A DNA stretch of 64,000 nt from Candidatus Aminicenantes bacterium UBA6228 (GCA_002441005.1 DJWO01000014.1:62001-126000), one strand, 5' to 3'. Numbered from the stretch's first letter, positions 17,523 to 27,358 are shown. The notes: generated from the letters alone by a model not told the origin. Numbers and translations: made by a program.

Positions 17523-18364
17523 TCCTTAACCTCCAGCCAGCCATGACTCAAAAGGGTCTTCTTCAAATCGCTGTCAGAAAATTCATTGGTCCATTGCCTG
17601 AGATTGTTTATTTCCTTCGATAATTGTTCTGAGTTCAACCTGATTTTAACATATTGTTTGAATCTTATTCCCCACCAGTTATTGGCCATTTCAAAGATTT
17701 CGTAGGGAACACTCCCCTGGCTGATAATCCATTGGAACTCATCCAGGCCCTGATTGGCCCACAGACCAAGCCCTTCAGCTCTGGCCCGGGCTTCCAGCTG
17801 GCGGTATTTCATTAAATATTTAAAGGGAAACCTGGTGTAGGCAAACCCATAGCCGCGGCGAATAATCTCTTCATTTAAACAGCGACCGTCTGGAAGATAA
17901 ACATAAGCCAGCGTCCGCCCGTATTTGTCTTTCTTTTCCCGGTCAGATTCAAGCCTGACAGACAGGCCAGACACCAGCTCTATCACCAAATCAGAAGCTT
18001 CTCTGGCAAAAAATTGAACCGGTTTGAGAGGGTGATAAAGCTCCGGGGTGTCAACACCAATTAGCCTGACTTCTCCAATTGATTCAATTTCAAGCGTATC
18101 CCCATCTACCACGCGCAAAACCTGGTGAAATCGAGGCTGCTTGTCCGGATCAGGCTGCTTGTCGGCGAAAATGAAAAAGAAGGCGTCAGAGGTCTCAGCC
18201 GGTCTTTCCGAGGTAATAGATGGCCGGGTTTCAGCCGTCCCAACCTCTACTACCACTGAAGCCAAAAAGAAAGCCAAAAAAAGAAATGATACCAATCCAC
18301 TAAAGTAGCCATCGAATAGATAGCCTCTAAGGGACTGGGCCAGATTTCCTGCCCCTTTTCTCAT
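17519..18364 (-). CDS. Thermonuclease family (staphylococcal nuclease-like) protein
   Basis: 281 residues: N-terminal membrane/signal helix (about 17-40), then an SNase domain at about 80-205. Core motifs: VDGDTLEI, VRLIGVDTPELYHP with the Arg, AREASD with the Glu, and KYGRTLAYVYLPDG with the second Arg, so the active-site Arg-Glu-Arg and Ca-binding Asp residues appear present. The C-terminal 70 residues are not recognised. The family hydrolyses DNA and RNA with Ca2+ outside the cytoplasm. It is coupled to the OB-like gene. A nutrient-scavenging role is possible. Confidence 0.9.
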   Translation of the reverse strand: MRKGAGNLAQSLRGYLFDGYFSGLVSFLFLAFFLASVVVEVGTAETRPSITSERPAETSDAFFFIFADKQPDPDKQPRFHQVLRVVDGDTLEIESIGEVRLIGVDTPELYHPLKPVQFFAREASDLVIELVSGLSVRLESDREKKDKYGRTLAYVYLPDGRCLNEEIIRRGYGFAYTRFPFKYLMKYRQLEARARAEGLGLWANQGLDEFQWIISQGSVPYEIFEMANNWWGIRFKQYVKIRLNSEQLSKEINNLRQWTNEFSDSDLKKTLLSHGWLEVKE

Positions 18365-18804
18365 TTTCTTTTCCCTCTGTTATTTTTATTAACAGATTAA
18401 TCAAATAATCTTCAAGTGTCAAACCCGCCTGCCTTTCTTTCCAAAGGCGCAAGAATCTCACTGACCGATTAAAAAAAGTCACTGATGAAGTAAATTTATA
18501 TTTTTATTTTGGCCTGATCCAAACCTTTGGATTTTATTCAATTTTTTGGACGAATTATTTAAACTTTAATTTGCCATATTTATCTTATCTTATTGATAAT
18601 TAATGACTTAATATCAGGTTGATTCTGGCATGAATTATGCATCTTTTAAATATGGATTAGAACTTGAGGGGTAAAATCTAAAAAAAAATTAGATTTAAGC
18701 AAAGGAGGTGAGAAAAAGGGGGCTATCTATAACAAAAACATTTCAGGGCAGCAATTAATTTTTGGGGCATAGGCAAAGAAACAAAATTTTATGAGGAGGA
18801 TCAA
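18365..18804 (+). promoter_or_regulatory. Long leader/upstream region of the TonB receptor gene
   Basis: A 440-nt gap with no gene. From left to right it holds a sigma-54-like site (18626-18641), an 8-bp AT-rich hairpin AAATCTAA/TTAGATTT (18674-18696), a perfect AAAGGAGGTGA (18701-18711) with no usable start codon after it, and the true ribosome binding site GAGGAGGATCAA before the ATG at 18805. The first 250 nt show nothing I can name. Confidence 0.5.
18626..18641 (+). promoter_or_regulatory. Candidate sigma-54 (-24/-12) promoter
   Basis: TGGCATGAATTATGCA, compared with the consensus TGGCAYRNNNNTTGCW. The GG and GC doublets have the required 10-nt separation; only the base before TGC differs. 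It lies about 160 nt before the TonB receptor gene. No sigma-54 activator gene is in the window. Confidence 0.45.
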
Positions 18805-21690
18805 ATGGGTAAGAAGGCATTAAGTTTATTAATTATGCTCATCATCTTTGCTTTTCCGGCAGTTGCCCAGATCACCCAGACGGGTAACTTAAATGGTACT
18901 GTTTATGATCAGGAAAAACAACCTCTTCCCGGCGTAACCGTCTCTATCAGTTCACCGGCCCTTATTCTCCCTTCTATGGAAATAGTCACCAATGAACGTG
19001 GACACTATCGTTTTCCAGCTCTGCCACCTGGCAATTACACTGTGACCTTTAAGCTTCCTGGTTTCAAAACACTTGTCCGTGAAGGTATCCAGGTCAATGT
19101 CGGTGTCAACACGACTCTGGATGCGACTCTTGAACAATCTGCTGTTGAAGAGAGCGTTGTCGTCACCGGGCAAGCCCCGACTGTTGATATTCAGAGAACT
19201 ACGATGACGGCTAGCATGACCAGGGAAATACTACAGAACCTGCCAGCCGCTCGTAATCTCGGAACATTTTTCAACATGGCACCCGGTGTTAGCTCGGGCA
19301 TCGTCCATGGAAGCAGCGAAAGAGACAACACTTATAATATCGATGGGGTTAACATAACAGATCCGGTAACCGGGACTCAGGCCGGAAGTTTTGGCATGGA
19401 TGTCATGGAAGAACTGTCCATCCAGACAGGTGGGCTGCCAGCTGAATATGGAAGTGTCCGCGGCGGAGTTGTCAATGTAGTAACCAGGTCAGGCGGCAAC
19501 AAGTTCAGCGGCTCGGCCAGCTTTTACTATCGAAACAATGACATGCAAAGCACGAACACCAAAGGTACAATTTTCGAAGGTGCAACCGGTGGTTTTGATT
19601 ATGAATATGAGCCGGCTGTCAATCTGGGTGGACCAATAATTAAGGATAAAATTTGGTTTTTTGCCAATTTTTCCTTACAGAAGAGCCAGGAATATGTTTT
19701 AGGCTATCCCTGGGATCAGCCGACCCAGCAGCCACTTGACTATAAGAGGCCGATGCCTTTTGTTAAGTTGACTATTCAAGCTACCCAAAAAGATAGAATA
19801 GTTCTGTCCTTCAATTTTTCTGATTATGTCAGGAATCACCGCGGCGCTTCAATCTCACAGACAGTCGATACCACCTGGAAGCAAACCACTCCCATCTATA
19901 CCTATAACTTCCAGTTGACTCATTTCTTCAATCCGAACCTGTATATGAATTTGAAAGCTGCCTATATGGACTATGCTTTGAATCTAACTGCTAAAAATGA
20001 TCAGGTGAGTATTTACGACAGCACTACTCGCCATTACAGTGGTAGTTATGGTTATGATGATATTTATTCGAGAAATAGATTCCAGGCGCTGGCCGATGCC
20101 ACCTATTTCGTCGATGAGTGGTTTGGCCGTCATGAGTTTAAGGGTGGGATTGAGTTTGAATATTCCTGGGACAGCCGTTATCGACGACACAATCGTGACG
20201 AATTTGGCTACGGCCCATTTTATTACCAGCCAACGACCTCGACTGGAGAAATAATTTTCAACAACACCTATCCTTATATGACTCACTACCTGGACTTCAC
20301 CAGAAAAGACCGGAAATTAGTTATTGCCGGCTTCGTCCAGGATAACTGGTCGCCTGCTTCCTGGATAACCCTGAACATTGGTTTCAGGTTTGACCATCAG
20401 GAAGGAATCATTCCGGTCCAGGGAATGGAAAGGGAACCGGTAGTATATCAAGGCGTTACCTATGATCCGAGAGTAACTGAATCGTTCAAGCCACTTGTCT
20501 GGAATACTATAGCTCCACGTCTCGGCGCCTCCTTCGACCTGACCAGAGACGGAAAGACAGCTCTTAAGGTTAGCTTCAGCCGGTATTATGTGGCCAATAT
20601 CATTCAATGGTTTACCACCGTTAATCCCAATAGTTTTATTTCCTGGCGGGTCCATTACATTAACGACGGAACTGGAAAACCCATACCTGATGAAGATAGG
20701 TTAATGTATAGTTTCAGTGCGACAGCCGGGGCAGAGATGGATCCAGATATCAAATCGCCTTATCTTGACGAATTTACCATTGGGATAGAAAGAGAAATTT
20801 TAACTGATACCAGGCTGGGTGTAAGATATATCCACAAGTGGGACCGGAATCTTATAGAAGATGTCAATATAAATGCCTTCGACCTGGATCTTTATAGAGA
20901 GCTATATGACGAGAACGGACATGATGCTATTTTTAACCCATCACTGTGGTTTACATATGCGCCAGTATCCACAACCGACCCTTATAATAATAAACAGGTC
21001 ACGTTCTGGAATAGAGTCGATCTGACAACCGCCTCTAGAGAATTTGTTACCAATCCTCCTGGTGCTCATAGAGACTACGATGGTATTGAAGTCACCTTGA
21101 ATAAGAGATTTTCCCATCGCTGGTCTGCCATGGTTTCCTATGTCTGGCAAAAATCGAGAGGGTTAATTGGCACTGATTTTGATGATAGCTGGTCCGGTCA
21201 ATCTTATTTCGATAACCCTAACGCTCATGTTAATGCCTTGGGCAACTTTGGCGCTGAAAGACGCAATCAGTTTAAAGTGCAGGCTATGTGGCAAGGCCCC
21301 TGGGGTATTATGATCAGTGCCTATTACCGGGCTCTCGATGGGCAGCGCTATGCCCGAACAGTTAGAAGCCTGGATCTGGGATTATCCCTTGCTCAGGGCA
21401 ACACCAGTGTCTGGGCTGAAAAACGTGGCACCCGAAGCCTGCCCTGGTTAACCATGGTCGATTTGAGAGTGGAAAAGACTTTCCGTCTGCCAGCTAAAAT
21501 TGGGCAGTTTGGTATTTTCTGTGATATTTTTAATGCCACCAATGTGGCTATAGCTACTTCTGTTCACGCAACTTCCAGCAGCCCGACCACTATCACTATC
21601 AGTGGTACTCCTAACATTGTCCGGTTCGGTGAAGCAACTGCTTTAACTGATCCCAGAATCTTCAGGCTCGGTGTCAGATACTCATTCTGA
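18805..21690 (+). CDS. TonB-dependent outer-membrane receptor with CarboxypepD_reg-like domain
   Basis: 961 residues. Signal peptide MGKKALSLLIMLIIFAFPAVAQ is followed by a carboxypeptidase-regulatory-like beta-sandwich (about 28-110: GTVYDQEKQPLPGVTV...PPGNYTVTFKLPGF), a plug domain (about 115-235, with the GGVVNVVTRSGGN end), and a long beta-barrel ending in RIFRLGVRYSF with terminal Phe. It resembles the OmpA-related Oar-like receptors of Acidobacteria-type lineages. It should import large peptides or other substrates with TonB energy; the ligand is not readable. GAGGAGG precedes the ATG, and a strong terminator follows. Confidence 0.93.
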   Translation: MGKKALSLLIMLIIFAFPAVAQITQTGNLNGTVYDQEKQPLPGVTVSISSPALILPSMEIVTNERGHYRFPALPPGNYTVTFKLPGFKTLVREGIQVNVGVNTTLDATLEQSAVEESVVVTGQAPTVDIQRTTMTASMTREILQNLPAARNLGTFFNMAPGVSSGIVHGSSERDNTYNIDGVNITDPVTGTQAGSFGMDVMEELSIQTGGLPAEYGSVRGGVVNVVTRSGGNKFSGSASFYYRNNDMQSTNTKGTIFEGATGGFDYEYEPAVNLGGPIIKDKIWFFANFSLQKSQEYVLGYPWDQPTQQPLDYKRPMPFVKLTIQATQKDRIVLSFNFSDYVRNHRGASISQTVDTTWKQTTPIYTYNFQLTHFFNPNLYMNLKAAYMDYALNLTAKNDQVSIYDSTTRHYSGSYGYDDIYSRNRFQALADATYFVDEWFGRHEFKGGIEFEYSWDSRYRRHNRDEFGYGPFYYQPTTSTGEIIFNNTYPYMTHYLDFTRKDRKLVIAGFVQDNWSPASWITLNIGFRFDHQEGIIPVQGMEREPVVYQGVTYDPRVTESFKPLVWNTIAPRLGASFDLTRDGKTALKVSFSRYYVANIIQWFTTVNPNSFISWRVHYINDGTGKPIPDEDRLMYSFSATAGAEMDPDIKSPYLDEFTIGIEREILTDTRLGVRYIHKWDRNLIEDVNINAFDLDLYRELYDENGHDAIFNPSLWFTYAPVSTTDPYNNKQVTFWNRVDLTTASREFVTNPPGAHRDYDGIEVTLNKRFSHRWSAMVSYVWQKSRGLIGTDFDDSWSGQSYFDNPNAHVNALGNFGAERRNQFKVQAMWQGPWGIMISAYYRALDGQRYARTVRSLDLGLSLAQGNTSVWAEKRGTRSLPWLTMVDLRVEKTFRLPAKIGQFGIFCDIFNATNVAIATSVHATSSSPTTITISGTPNIVRFGEATALTDPRIFRLGVRYSF

Positions 21691-21707
21691 GTTGAGCTGA
21701 ACACAAA

Positions 21708-21740
21708 GGGGAGGCGGTAAAAATCGCCTCCCCTTTTTTT
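21708..21740 (+). terminator. Rho-independent terminator after the TonB receptor gene
   Basis: Perfect 9-bp GC-rich stem GGGGAGGCG/CGCCTCCCC with an 8-nt loop, followed by seven T. It starts 17 nt after the receptor stop codon. Confidence 0.92.
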
Positions 21741-21771
21741 ATATAACCCCATTCCCTTTTCGGACAAAAAA

Positions 21772-21845
21772 TACGCCTGGCGCGATTCGAACGCGCGACC
21801 TACGGATCCGGAGTCCGTCGCTCTATCCAGCTGAGCTACAGGCGC
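21772..21845 (-). tRNA. tRNA-Arg (CCG)
   Basis: Cloverleaf on the minus strand: acceptor GCGCCTG with CAGGCGT (terminal G1-U72 wobble), D arm TAGCTCAGCTGGATAGAGC, anticodon stem ACGGA/TCCGT with loop CTCCGGA giving CCG, and T arm GCGCGTTCGAATCGCGC. Discriminator A, no encoded CCA. Confidence 0.95.
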
Positions 21846-21896
21846 ATTGTATTATTTATAACCGATTTCAGAGTTGATAGCAACCGGCCCGGGTTA

Positions 21897-23936
21897 TCAG
21901 CTCTGTTCAGACACATCCAGATTGGAGGCCACAATCTGAGCTACATCCATAACCTTTATATGGTCAGCCCCTTTATCCCGCAATCCATCCTGAAGCATGG
22001 TCAGGCAGAAAGGACAGGAAGTAGCAGCCAGGTCGCTGCCGCTCTGAATTATTTCTTGAGCTCTCAGGTGATTGACGTGCTGACCTGGCTTTTCCTCCAG
22101 CCACATCAGACCCCCGCCTGCTCCGCAGCAGAAGCTGTGCTCACGGGAGTTCTGAAGCTCTTTTAGCCCTTCGCCGGCGCTTTCCCTCAGCACCTGGCGC
22201 GGCTCATCAAACAACCCATTGTGCCGTCCATAATAGCAGGCGTCATGATAAGTGTAGACCACCTGATTTTCGGCTTCGGCTTTCTTTAAAGGCAATTTTT
22301 TCTTCGCCAATAAATTGGCCAGAAATTCTACATGAGAGATAATCCGGATGGATTTCAAAAACTCTTTTTCTTCCTCATTAAATAGTCCTGGTAAGTCAAT
22401 CAAAGCTGGATATTCGTTCTTTAAGGTATTGTAGCCATGAGGGCAGAAGATAATTATATTTTTAATCCGGTATCTGGCCAGAGTTTTTAGATTCTCAATA
22501 GCGAGAGTCTGAAAGAGATATTCATTGCCTAATCTTCTGGCTGAATCGCCGCAGCATTTTTCCTCATTTCCGAGGACAGCAAAATCAAGACCAGCGGCCT
22601 TAAGGATAGTAGCCATCGCCCGGGCAATCTTTCTCCCCTGCTCATCGTAGGCGCCAAAACAGCCTGTCCAGAGCAGGAATGAAGCGGATGGCTTGTCGGC
22701 GGCAGTTTTAATATTCAGGCCTTTTGCCCAATCAATCCGACTGCCAGCCGCCAGTCCCCATGGATTAGCTTGACTTTCCAGGTGATGGAAAAAATCACGC
22801 AGTTGAGCCGGAAACTTGCCCTCGGCCAGGACGAGATTCTGCCTGAGATCAATTAATTTTTTCGGATGTTCAATTTCAAAAGGACAAACATGAAGACAGG
22901 CACCACAGGTGGTGCAGGCCCAGATCTCCTCTTCACTAAAGACCTCCGGCACCAGCCGCTTGAGCTCTCCTTTTTTCCTTTTTCTAATCGGCCCGAAAGA
23001 AGCCAGAAAATGTTTCTCCAGATTATAAATAATCATTTTTGGCGATAGAGTCTTGCCGCTCGAAAAGGCCGGACAGACATCCTGGCAGCGTCCGCACTCA
23101 ACGCAGGAGAAAGAATCAAGGGCATCCTTCCAGGTAAAATCAGTGGCCTTCCCGGCTCCAAAATTTTCCGCCGTCTCAAGATCAATGGCCTTAATTGTTC
23201 CGGAAGGCTCATGCTTTCTAAAAAAGAGATTAACCGGCCCGGCAAACATATGGAAATACTTGGAGTGCGGTACATAAGCGATAAAAGAAAAAACAGCCAG
23301 GGTATGAAGCCAGTAAGAGATTTTTAAATTTAGACCTAAAGCTGCTGGAGAAAGGTCGGCCAGTCCAAGGTTTGACACAATGAATTGACTGAGCCAGGCC
23401 CAGCGGGCTTCTCCTGGATGACTGGCCACCAGGATGGCCTCATAATAAAGATAAGTCACCGTTACCAGGAAAATAAAACTATAAATCAAAACTGAATCAA
23501 AAGGCGAAGTATTATAGGCTTTTGGTTTGAGCACAAACCGCTTAAAGGCAAAGAAGCAGATGCCAGCCAGCACGGTAATGGCAAAGGCATCAACCGAGGC
23601 TGAAAAAACCAGCCCAAAAGCAGACGACCCGAAGAGATAAAAGCCATCCACATAGCCTTCGAGCACATGGTTAATGGTCATGGTGTCAAAGGCCAGGGCA
23701 CCATAAAAAATCATGACATGGGCCAGACCGGTCCAGATTCTTTCGTTGCGGAGGGTGCAGAGCTGGAGAATCACGCGGAAAAGGGTGTAAAAAAATCTCT
23801 CGAGTAGCGAGTCAAAGCGGTTTTCAGACTGGCAGGAGGCGATAATCCAGATCCGTTTGATAACCGGGATAAAGAAGACCACCACCGTGGCCAGAACCAG
23901 GAGCGTCAGAATTATTTGCTCAGCTATGGTCAGCAC
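21897..23936 (-). CDS. Membrane Fe-S oxidoreductase, HdrD/Etf:quinone-type (EMO-like)
   Basis: 679 residues from a GTG at 23936, chosen because AGGAGG lies exactly 6 nt upstream; a longer frame to 24002 has no such site. The N-terminus (about 1-260) has six or so membrane helices of NarI/heme-b type with several His. Then come two 4Fe-4S motifs, CVECGRCQDVC near 277 and CTTCGACLHVC near 340, and two CCG domains, CCGDSARR near 460 and CCGAGGG near 605. The second has a full C...CCG...CPFC; the first ends in CPHG. Proteins of this type pass electrons from electron-transfer flavoprotein to menaquinone during acyl-CoA or amino-acid oxidation. No etf genes are nearby, so the partner is inferred. 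Confidence 0.85.
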   Translation of the reverse strand: MLTIAEQIILTLLVLATVVVFFIPVIKRIWIIASCQSENRFDSLLERFFYTLFRVILQLCTLRNERIWTGLAHVMIFYGALAFDTMTINHVLEGYVDGFYLFGSSAFGLVFSASVDAFAITVLAGICFFAFKRFVLKPKAYNTSPFDSVLIYSFIFLVTVTYLYYEAILVASHPGEARWAWLSQFIVSNLGLADLSPAALGLNLKISYWLHTLAVFSFIAYVPHSKYFHMFAGPVNLFFRKHEPSGTIKAIDLETAENFGAGKATDFTWKDALDSFSCVECGRCQDVCPAFSSGKTLSPKMIIYNLEKHFLASFGPIRKRKKGELKRLVPEVFSEEEIWACTTCGACLHVCPFEIEHPKKLIDLRQNLVLAEGKFPAQLRDFFHHLESQANPWGLAAGSRIDWAKGLNIKTAADKPSASFLLWTGCFGAYDEQGRKIARAMATILKAAGLDFAVLGNEEKCCGDSARRLGNEYLFQTLAIENLKTLARYRIKNIIIFCPHGYNTLKNEYPALIDLPGLFNEEEKEFLKSIRIISHVEFLANLLAKKKLPLKKAEAENQVVYTYHDACYYGRHNGLFDEPRQVLRESAGEGLKELQNSREHSFCCGAGGGLMWLEEKPGQHVNHLRAQEIIQSGSDLAATSCPFCLTMLQDGLRDKGADHIKVMDVAQIVASNLDVSEQS

Positions 23937-24404
23937 TAATAGCCTCCTCAGGTCTAAATAAGACTTGTGGAAAATTTTAAACTTTTTCAGCCAAATTTCC
24001 ACTCATTTTTTTATTCAGGCCAGATTTAATTGATCCCGTATTAAACGCCAGTTAGGCCTGAGCCCAGGGAATGAAGACAGTCGATTTAAGATAATTGAGC
24101 CTGAACGAATTATTAGGAAAAGGAGCAAAACGTGACCGGCAGTTCCTTAGGTTATTACTCTCTCATTGCCTCAATTGCCTATTGATTGCCCATCGATTGC
24201 ATATAGCGGACATTTAGTGGACACTCAAGATCTGCTTACAGAGTTGCCAGGGCCACCGGTCAGGAAAAACATTGTCTATCAATTGACTAAATTGACTAAG
24301 AACTGACTGACAATTGCTTGATATTAACTACCGCCTTTTTAAAGTGACAGTTTGGAAATGAAAATAGTCCAAAAGAGTAATTAATAAAAAGGCTGACAGG
24401 CTGA
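23937..24404. other. Intergenic region with short tandem repeats
   Basis: About 470 nt without a convincing gene. It contains a perfect 9-bp tandem repeat ATTGACTAA (24282-24299), several ATTGCC/ATTGAT motifs around 24160-24200 and a GGACA-rich piece (about 24207-24225). AAAAGGAG followed by GTG at 24132 opens only a 17-codon frame. It could be an eroded mobile element; I cannot show this. Confidence 0.35.
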
Positions 24405-24863
24405 TTAAAAATAATACCTAAAGCCGATAAAGCCCAGAACATGAATTTCTGTATCTGGAATTAAATCCATGACCGGACCGATTTCAAAAAAGATGTCAAG
24501 GGGAGTATCTTCAAAGATGTAGCTCAGGCCCAAGGGGAATTTTATGCCAAATCTCGTCTCATTCTGCAGGCTTAACCGGGCCCCAATGCCATAATAAAAG
24601 GGCAGTTTGCCTTTTTCTACTTTAAAAAGATTGAAGTTGTGGAAAAGATAATCAGCGTGAAGATGGAAAGAATCCTCTCCGGAAAATGACCAGGAACCAG
24701 CAATATCAAAAGCTGTGCGGCTACCAGTCCAGTATTTGACAATAACACCGGTCGGTTCTCCCAGGATAATACCCAACCCCAACTTTTTCTCCTGAGCCTG
24801 AAGAAGGCCGGCCGATAGACAAACCAGCAACAGGATGGCCAAACACATTGCTTTTCTTCTCAT
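24405..24863 (-). CDS. Small outer-membrane beta-barrel protein
   Basis: 152 residues with a clear signal peptide ending in QAQ and GAGGAGAG 6-7 nt before the ATG. The mature part is made of alternating amphipathic strands (GLGIILGEPTGVIVKYWTG, FHLHADYLFHNFNLF, LPFYYGIGARLSL, FIGFRYYF) and ends in aromatic Phe, as in eight-stranded barrels. The pattern resembles the BAPKO_0422-like/DUF3996 type, but I am not sure of the family. Single gene, function unknown. Confidence 0.7.
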   Translation of the reverse strand: MRRKAMCLAILLLVCLSAGLLQAQEKKLGLGIILGEPTGVIVKYWTGSRTAFDIAGSWSFSGEDSFHLHADYLFHNFNLFKVEKGKLPFYYGIGARLSLQNETRFGIKFPLGLSYIFEDTPLDIFFEIGPVMDLIPDTEIHVLGFIGFRYYF

Positions 24864-25007
24864 GTCAATCTCTCCTCTAAACCTGAATTACCTTGCTTAT
24901 TTTGATTTTAATTCATAAAAAGACTGATAGCAAGCTGCGGCCTGAGATTTTTGGACTGATCCTCAGCTAACCACTGGCTTCCCTATTCCTGCTTTTCTTT
25001 TTTTCTC

Positions 25008-27149
25008 TCATTCATAAACCGGCTTTACCCCCATAATCTTAAACATAAAGGAATATTCGTCAGTCAGTTCGTCCAGGGCCTTGGTGATGTTGCTCGAGCC
25101 GTGGCCGGATCTGGTCTCAATCCGGATCAGCACCGGATTATTACAGGCCTGCTTTTCCTGCAGAGTGGCCGCAAATTTAAAGGAATGAGCAGGGACCACC
25201 CGGTCATCATGATCAGCTGTCGTCACCATTGTCGCCGGATAGCAGACCCCGTCTTTAATATTATGGAGCGGCGAATATCTAATCAGATACTTGAACTGTT
25301 CCGGATCATCGCTTGAGCCATATTCAACCATCCAGCCCCAGCCGACCGTAAATTTGTGGTATCTAAGCATATCCATGACGCCAACTGCCGGAAAAGCCGC
25401 ACCAAACAATTCAGGTCTCTGAGTCATGGCCGCCCCCACCAGCAACCCACCGTTTGAGGCTCCCGAAATGGCCAGGTATTTAGGCGAGGTGTATTTTTCT
25501 TTGATCAAATATTCAGCTGCAGCAATAAAATCATCAAAGACATTTTGCTTGTTTTCCAGCATCCCAGCTCGATGCCAGTTCTCCCCATACTCTCCGCCGC
25601 CCCGGATATTGGGTTGAGCAAAGACTCCTCCATTTTCCAGAATGGGAACAATCGAAGGATTAAAGCCTGGCAGCAGACTGATATTAAAACCACCATAAGC
25701 AGTCAGAAAAGTTGGATTTTTGCCATTTAAGACCAGGCCCTTCCGGTAAACTATAAACATCGGAACTTTAGTCCCATCGCGGCTGGTGTAGAAAACCTGT
25801 TTGACTTCATAATCCTGAGGATTAAATTTGACCTGTTGCTGATTAAAAATCTCAGATTTTCCTGTCGCCAGATCATACTTGTAAATGGTTGGCGGGTAGT
25901 TAAAAGAATTAAAAGTATAGAAAATAAATTTATCATCCCGCCAGCCGCCAAAGCCAGCCGCGGTGCCAATGGCCGGTAATTCAATTTCGCGAATCAGCTG
26001 GCCGTCGGGCTTATACTGGAAAACTTTGGTCTGAGCATCCTGAAGGTAAGTCGCGAAAAGGTAACCACCAGCCGTAGCGGCCGCTGTTAAAACCTGGGGC
26101 TTTTCCGGCAGAATTTCCTGCCAGTTTTCCTTAGCCGGTTTAGCTGGATCAACCAGTACCAGCCGGTAATTGGCAGAGTCAATATTGGTCCTGACCAGAA
26201 ACTTGTCACCAAGATTATCAATGACTTCACTGTCATAGTCGAAGCCAGGAATCAACAATTTAAAAGCCGACTTTTCCTGGTTTAAATCTTTCCAGTGAAT
26301 TTCATTGCCCGAGGTTCCGGCTGAAATCACCAGAATTCCGTATTTCTGGTCCTCAGTCACTCCCAAGCTGACATATCTTAAAGGATGTTCTTTATCTACA
26401 TAAATCAACTGATCCTTTTCCTGAGGATCGCCGAGTTTATGATAGAAAATCTTCTGATATTCATTGCGGGCCTTAAGCTCCTGACCGGCAGCCGGTTGAT
26501 CGTAACCACTGTAGAAAAAGCCGTCTTTATACCAGGCCGCCGCTGAGAATTTTACCCAGCGAATAAGGTCAGGCAGTTCCTTTTTGCCAGCGATTTCCAT
26601 CACTCTTATTTCGGACCAGTCCGAACCGGCTTCAGACCGGGCGATGGCCATATATTTGAAATCGGTAGAAACACCGGCCAGCCCGATTCTAATGGTTCCG
26701 TCCGGAGACAGTTGATTGGGATCAATAAAGACCTCAGGCTGACCATCCAGGCCTTTTTGAACATAAATCACCGACTGATTCTGAAGCCCATCATTCTTAT
26801 AAAAGAAGTAATATTCTCCGGCTCTAAAAGGTTGTCCAAGACGCGGGTAATTATAGAGATCTTTTAATCTCTCACCTATTCTCTGCCGGTAAGGGATTTT
26901 ATCCAGGTAGGCGAAAGTTATCTTATTTTGCTCTTCGACCCATTTTTTGGTCTCCTCTGAATTATCATCTTCGAGCCAGCGGTAGGGATCGGGTACTTTC
27001 GTGCCAGAATAATCATCAACCACCTCTACTTTTTTGGTCTGAGGATAAATGATTTTTTCTTGGGCCGGCTGGCGGCAAGCCGCCAGCACCAGCCCCAGAC
27101 CAATAGTAACTAAAGCCAGGCTAAAGACTAACATTTTCTTATCCTTCAT
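25008..27149 (-). CDS. Prolyl oligopeptidase (S9A), lipoprotein
   Basis: 713 residues from the ATG at 27149, which has AGGAGG 6 nt upstream. The signal ends in the lipobox LAAC, so the enzyme is probably a lipidated periplasmic or outer-membrane protein. The N-terminal part contains the POP motif DPYRWLEDDNSEETKKWVEEQN, then a seven-blade propeller. The catalytic domain has Ser565 in SGASNGG, the ADHDDRV aspartate and His in TRSGHG. GGEYGENWHRAGM is also typical. It cleaves short proline-containing peptides. Together with the DPP-IV and M14 enzymes it points to peptide use. It is divergent from the SSS transporter genes. Confidence 0.95.
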   Translation of the reverse strand: MKDKKMLVFSLALVTIGLGLVLAACRQPAQEKIIYPQTKKVEVVDDYSGTKVPDPYRWLEDDNSEETKKWVEEQNKITFAYLDKIPYRQRIGERLKDLYNYPRLGQPFRAGEYYFFYKNDGLQNQSVIYVQKGLDGQPEVFIDPNQLSPDGTIRIGLAGVSTDFKYMAIARSEAGSDWSEIRVMEIAGKKELPDLIRWVKFSAAAWYKDGFFYSGYDQPAAGQELKARNEYQKIFYHKLGDPQEKDQLIYVDKEHPLRYVSLGVTEDQKYGILVISAGTSGNEIHWKDLNQEKSAFKLLIPGFDYDSEVIDNLGDKFLVRTNIDSANYRLVLVDPAKPAKENWQEILPEKPQVLTAAATAGGYLFATYLQDAQTKVFQYKPDGQLIREIELPAIGTAAGFGGWRDDKFIFYTFNSFNYPPTIYKYDLATGKSEIFNQQQVKFNPQDYEVKQVFYTSRDGTKVPMFIVYRKGLVLNGKNPTFLTAYGGFNISLLPGFNPSIVPILENGGVFAQPNIRGGGEYGENWHRAGMLENKQNVFDDFIAAAEYLIKEKYTSPKYLAISGASNGGLLVGAAMTQRPELFGAAFPAVGVMDMLRYHKFTVGWGWMVEYGSSDDPEQFKYLIRYSPLHNIKDGVCYPATMVTTADHDDRVVPAHSFKFAATLQEKQACNNPVLIRIETRSGHGSSNITKALDELTDEYSFMFKIMGVKPVYE

Positions 27150-27358
27150 AAAAAGCCTCCTCAAAAATCAAGGCAGTCTTTATTAATAACATAACCAGAG
27201 GCTTTATGCCACCAAAATCTGACCTCCGGACCGTCTTTAGTATTGAGCTTTAATCTTATTTCTGCCCGGAGAAAGATCAGACCCATCCGCCAGAAGATTA
27301 TTGCCAGGCGGCTTGTCTCTGTGATATTTTATTTGGCTTAAAGTAAAGGAGGTCGGCT

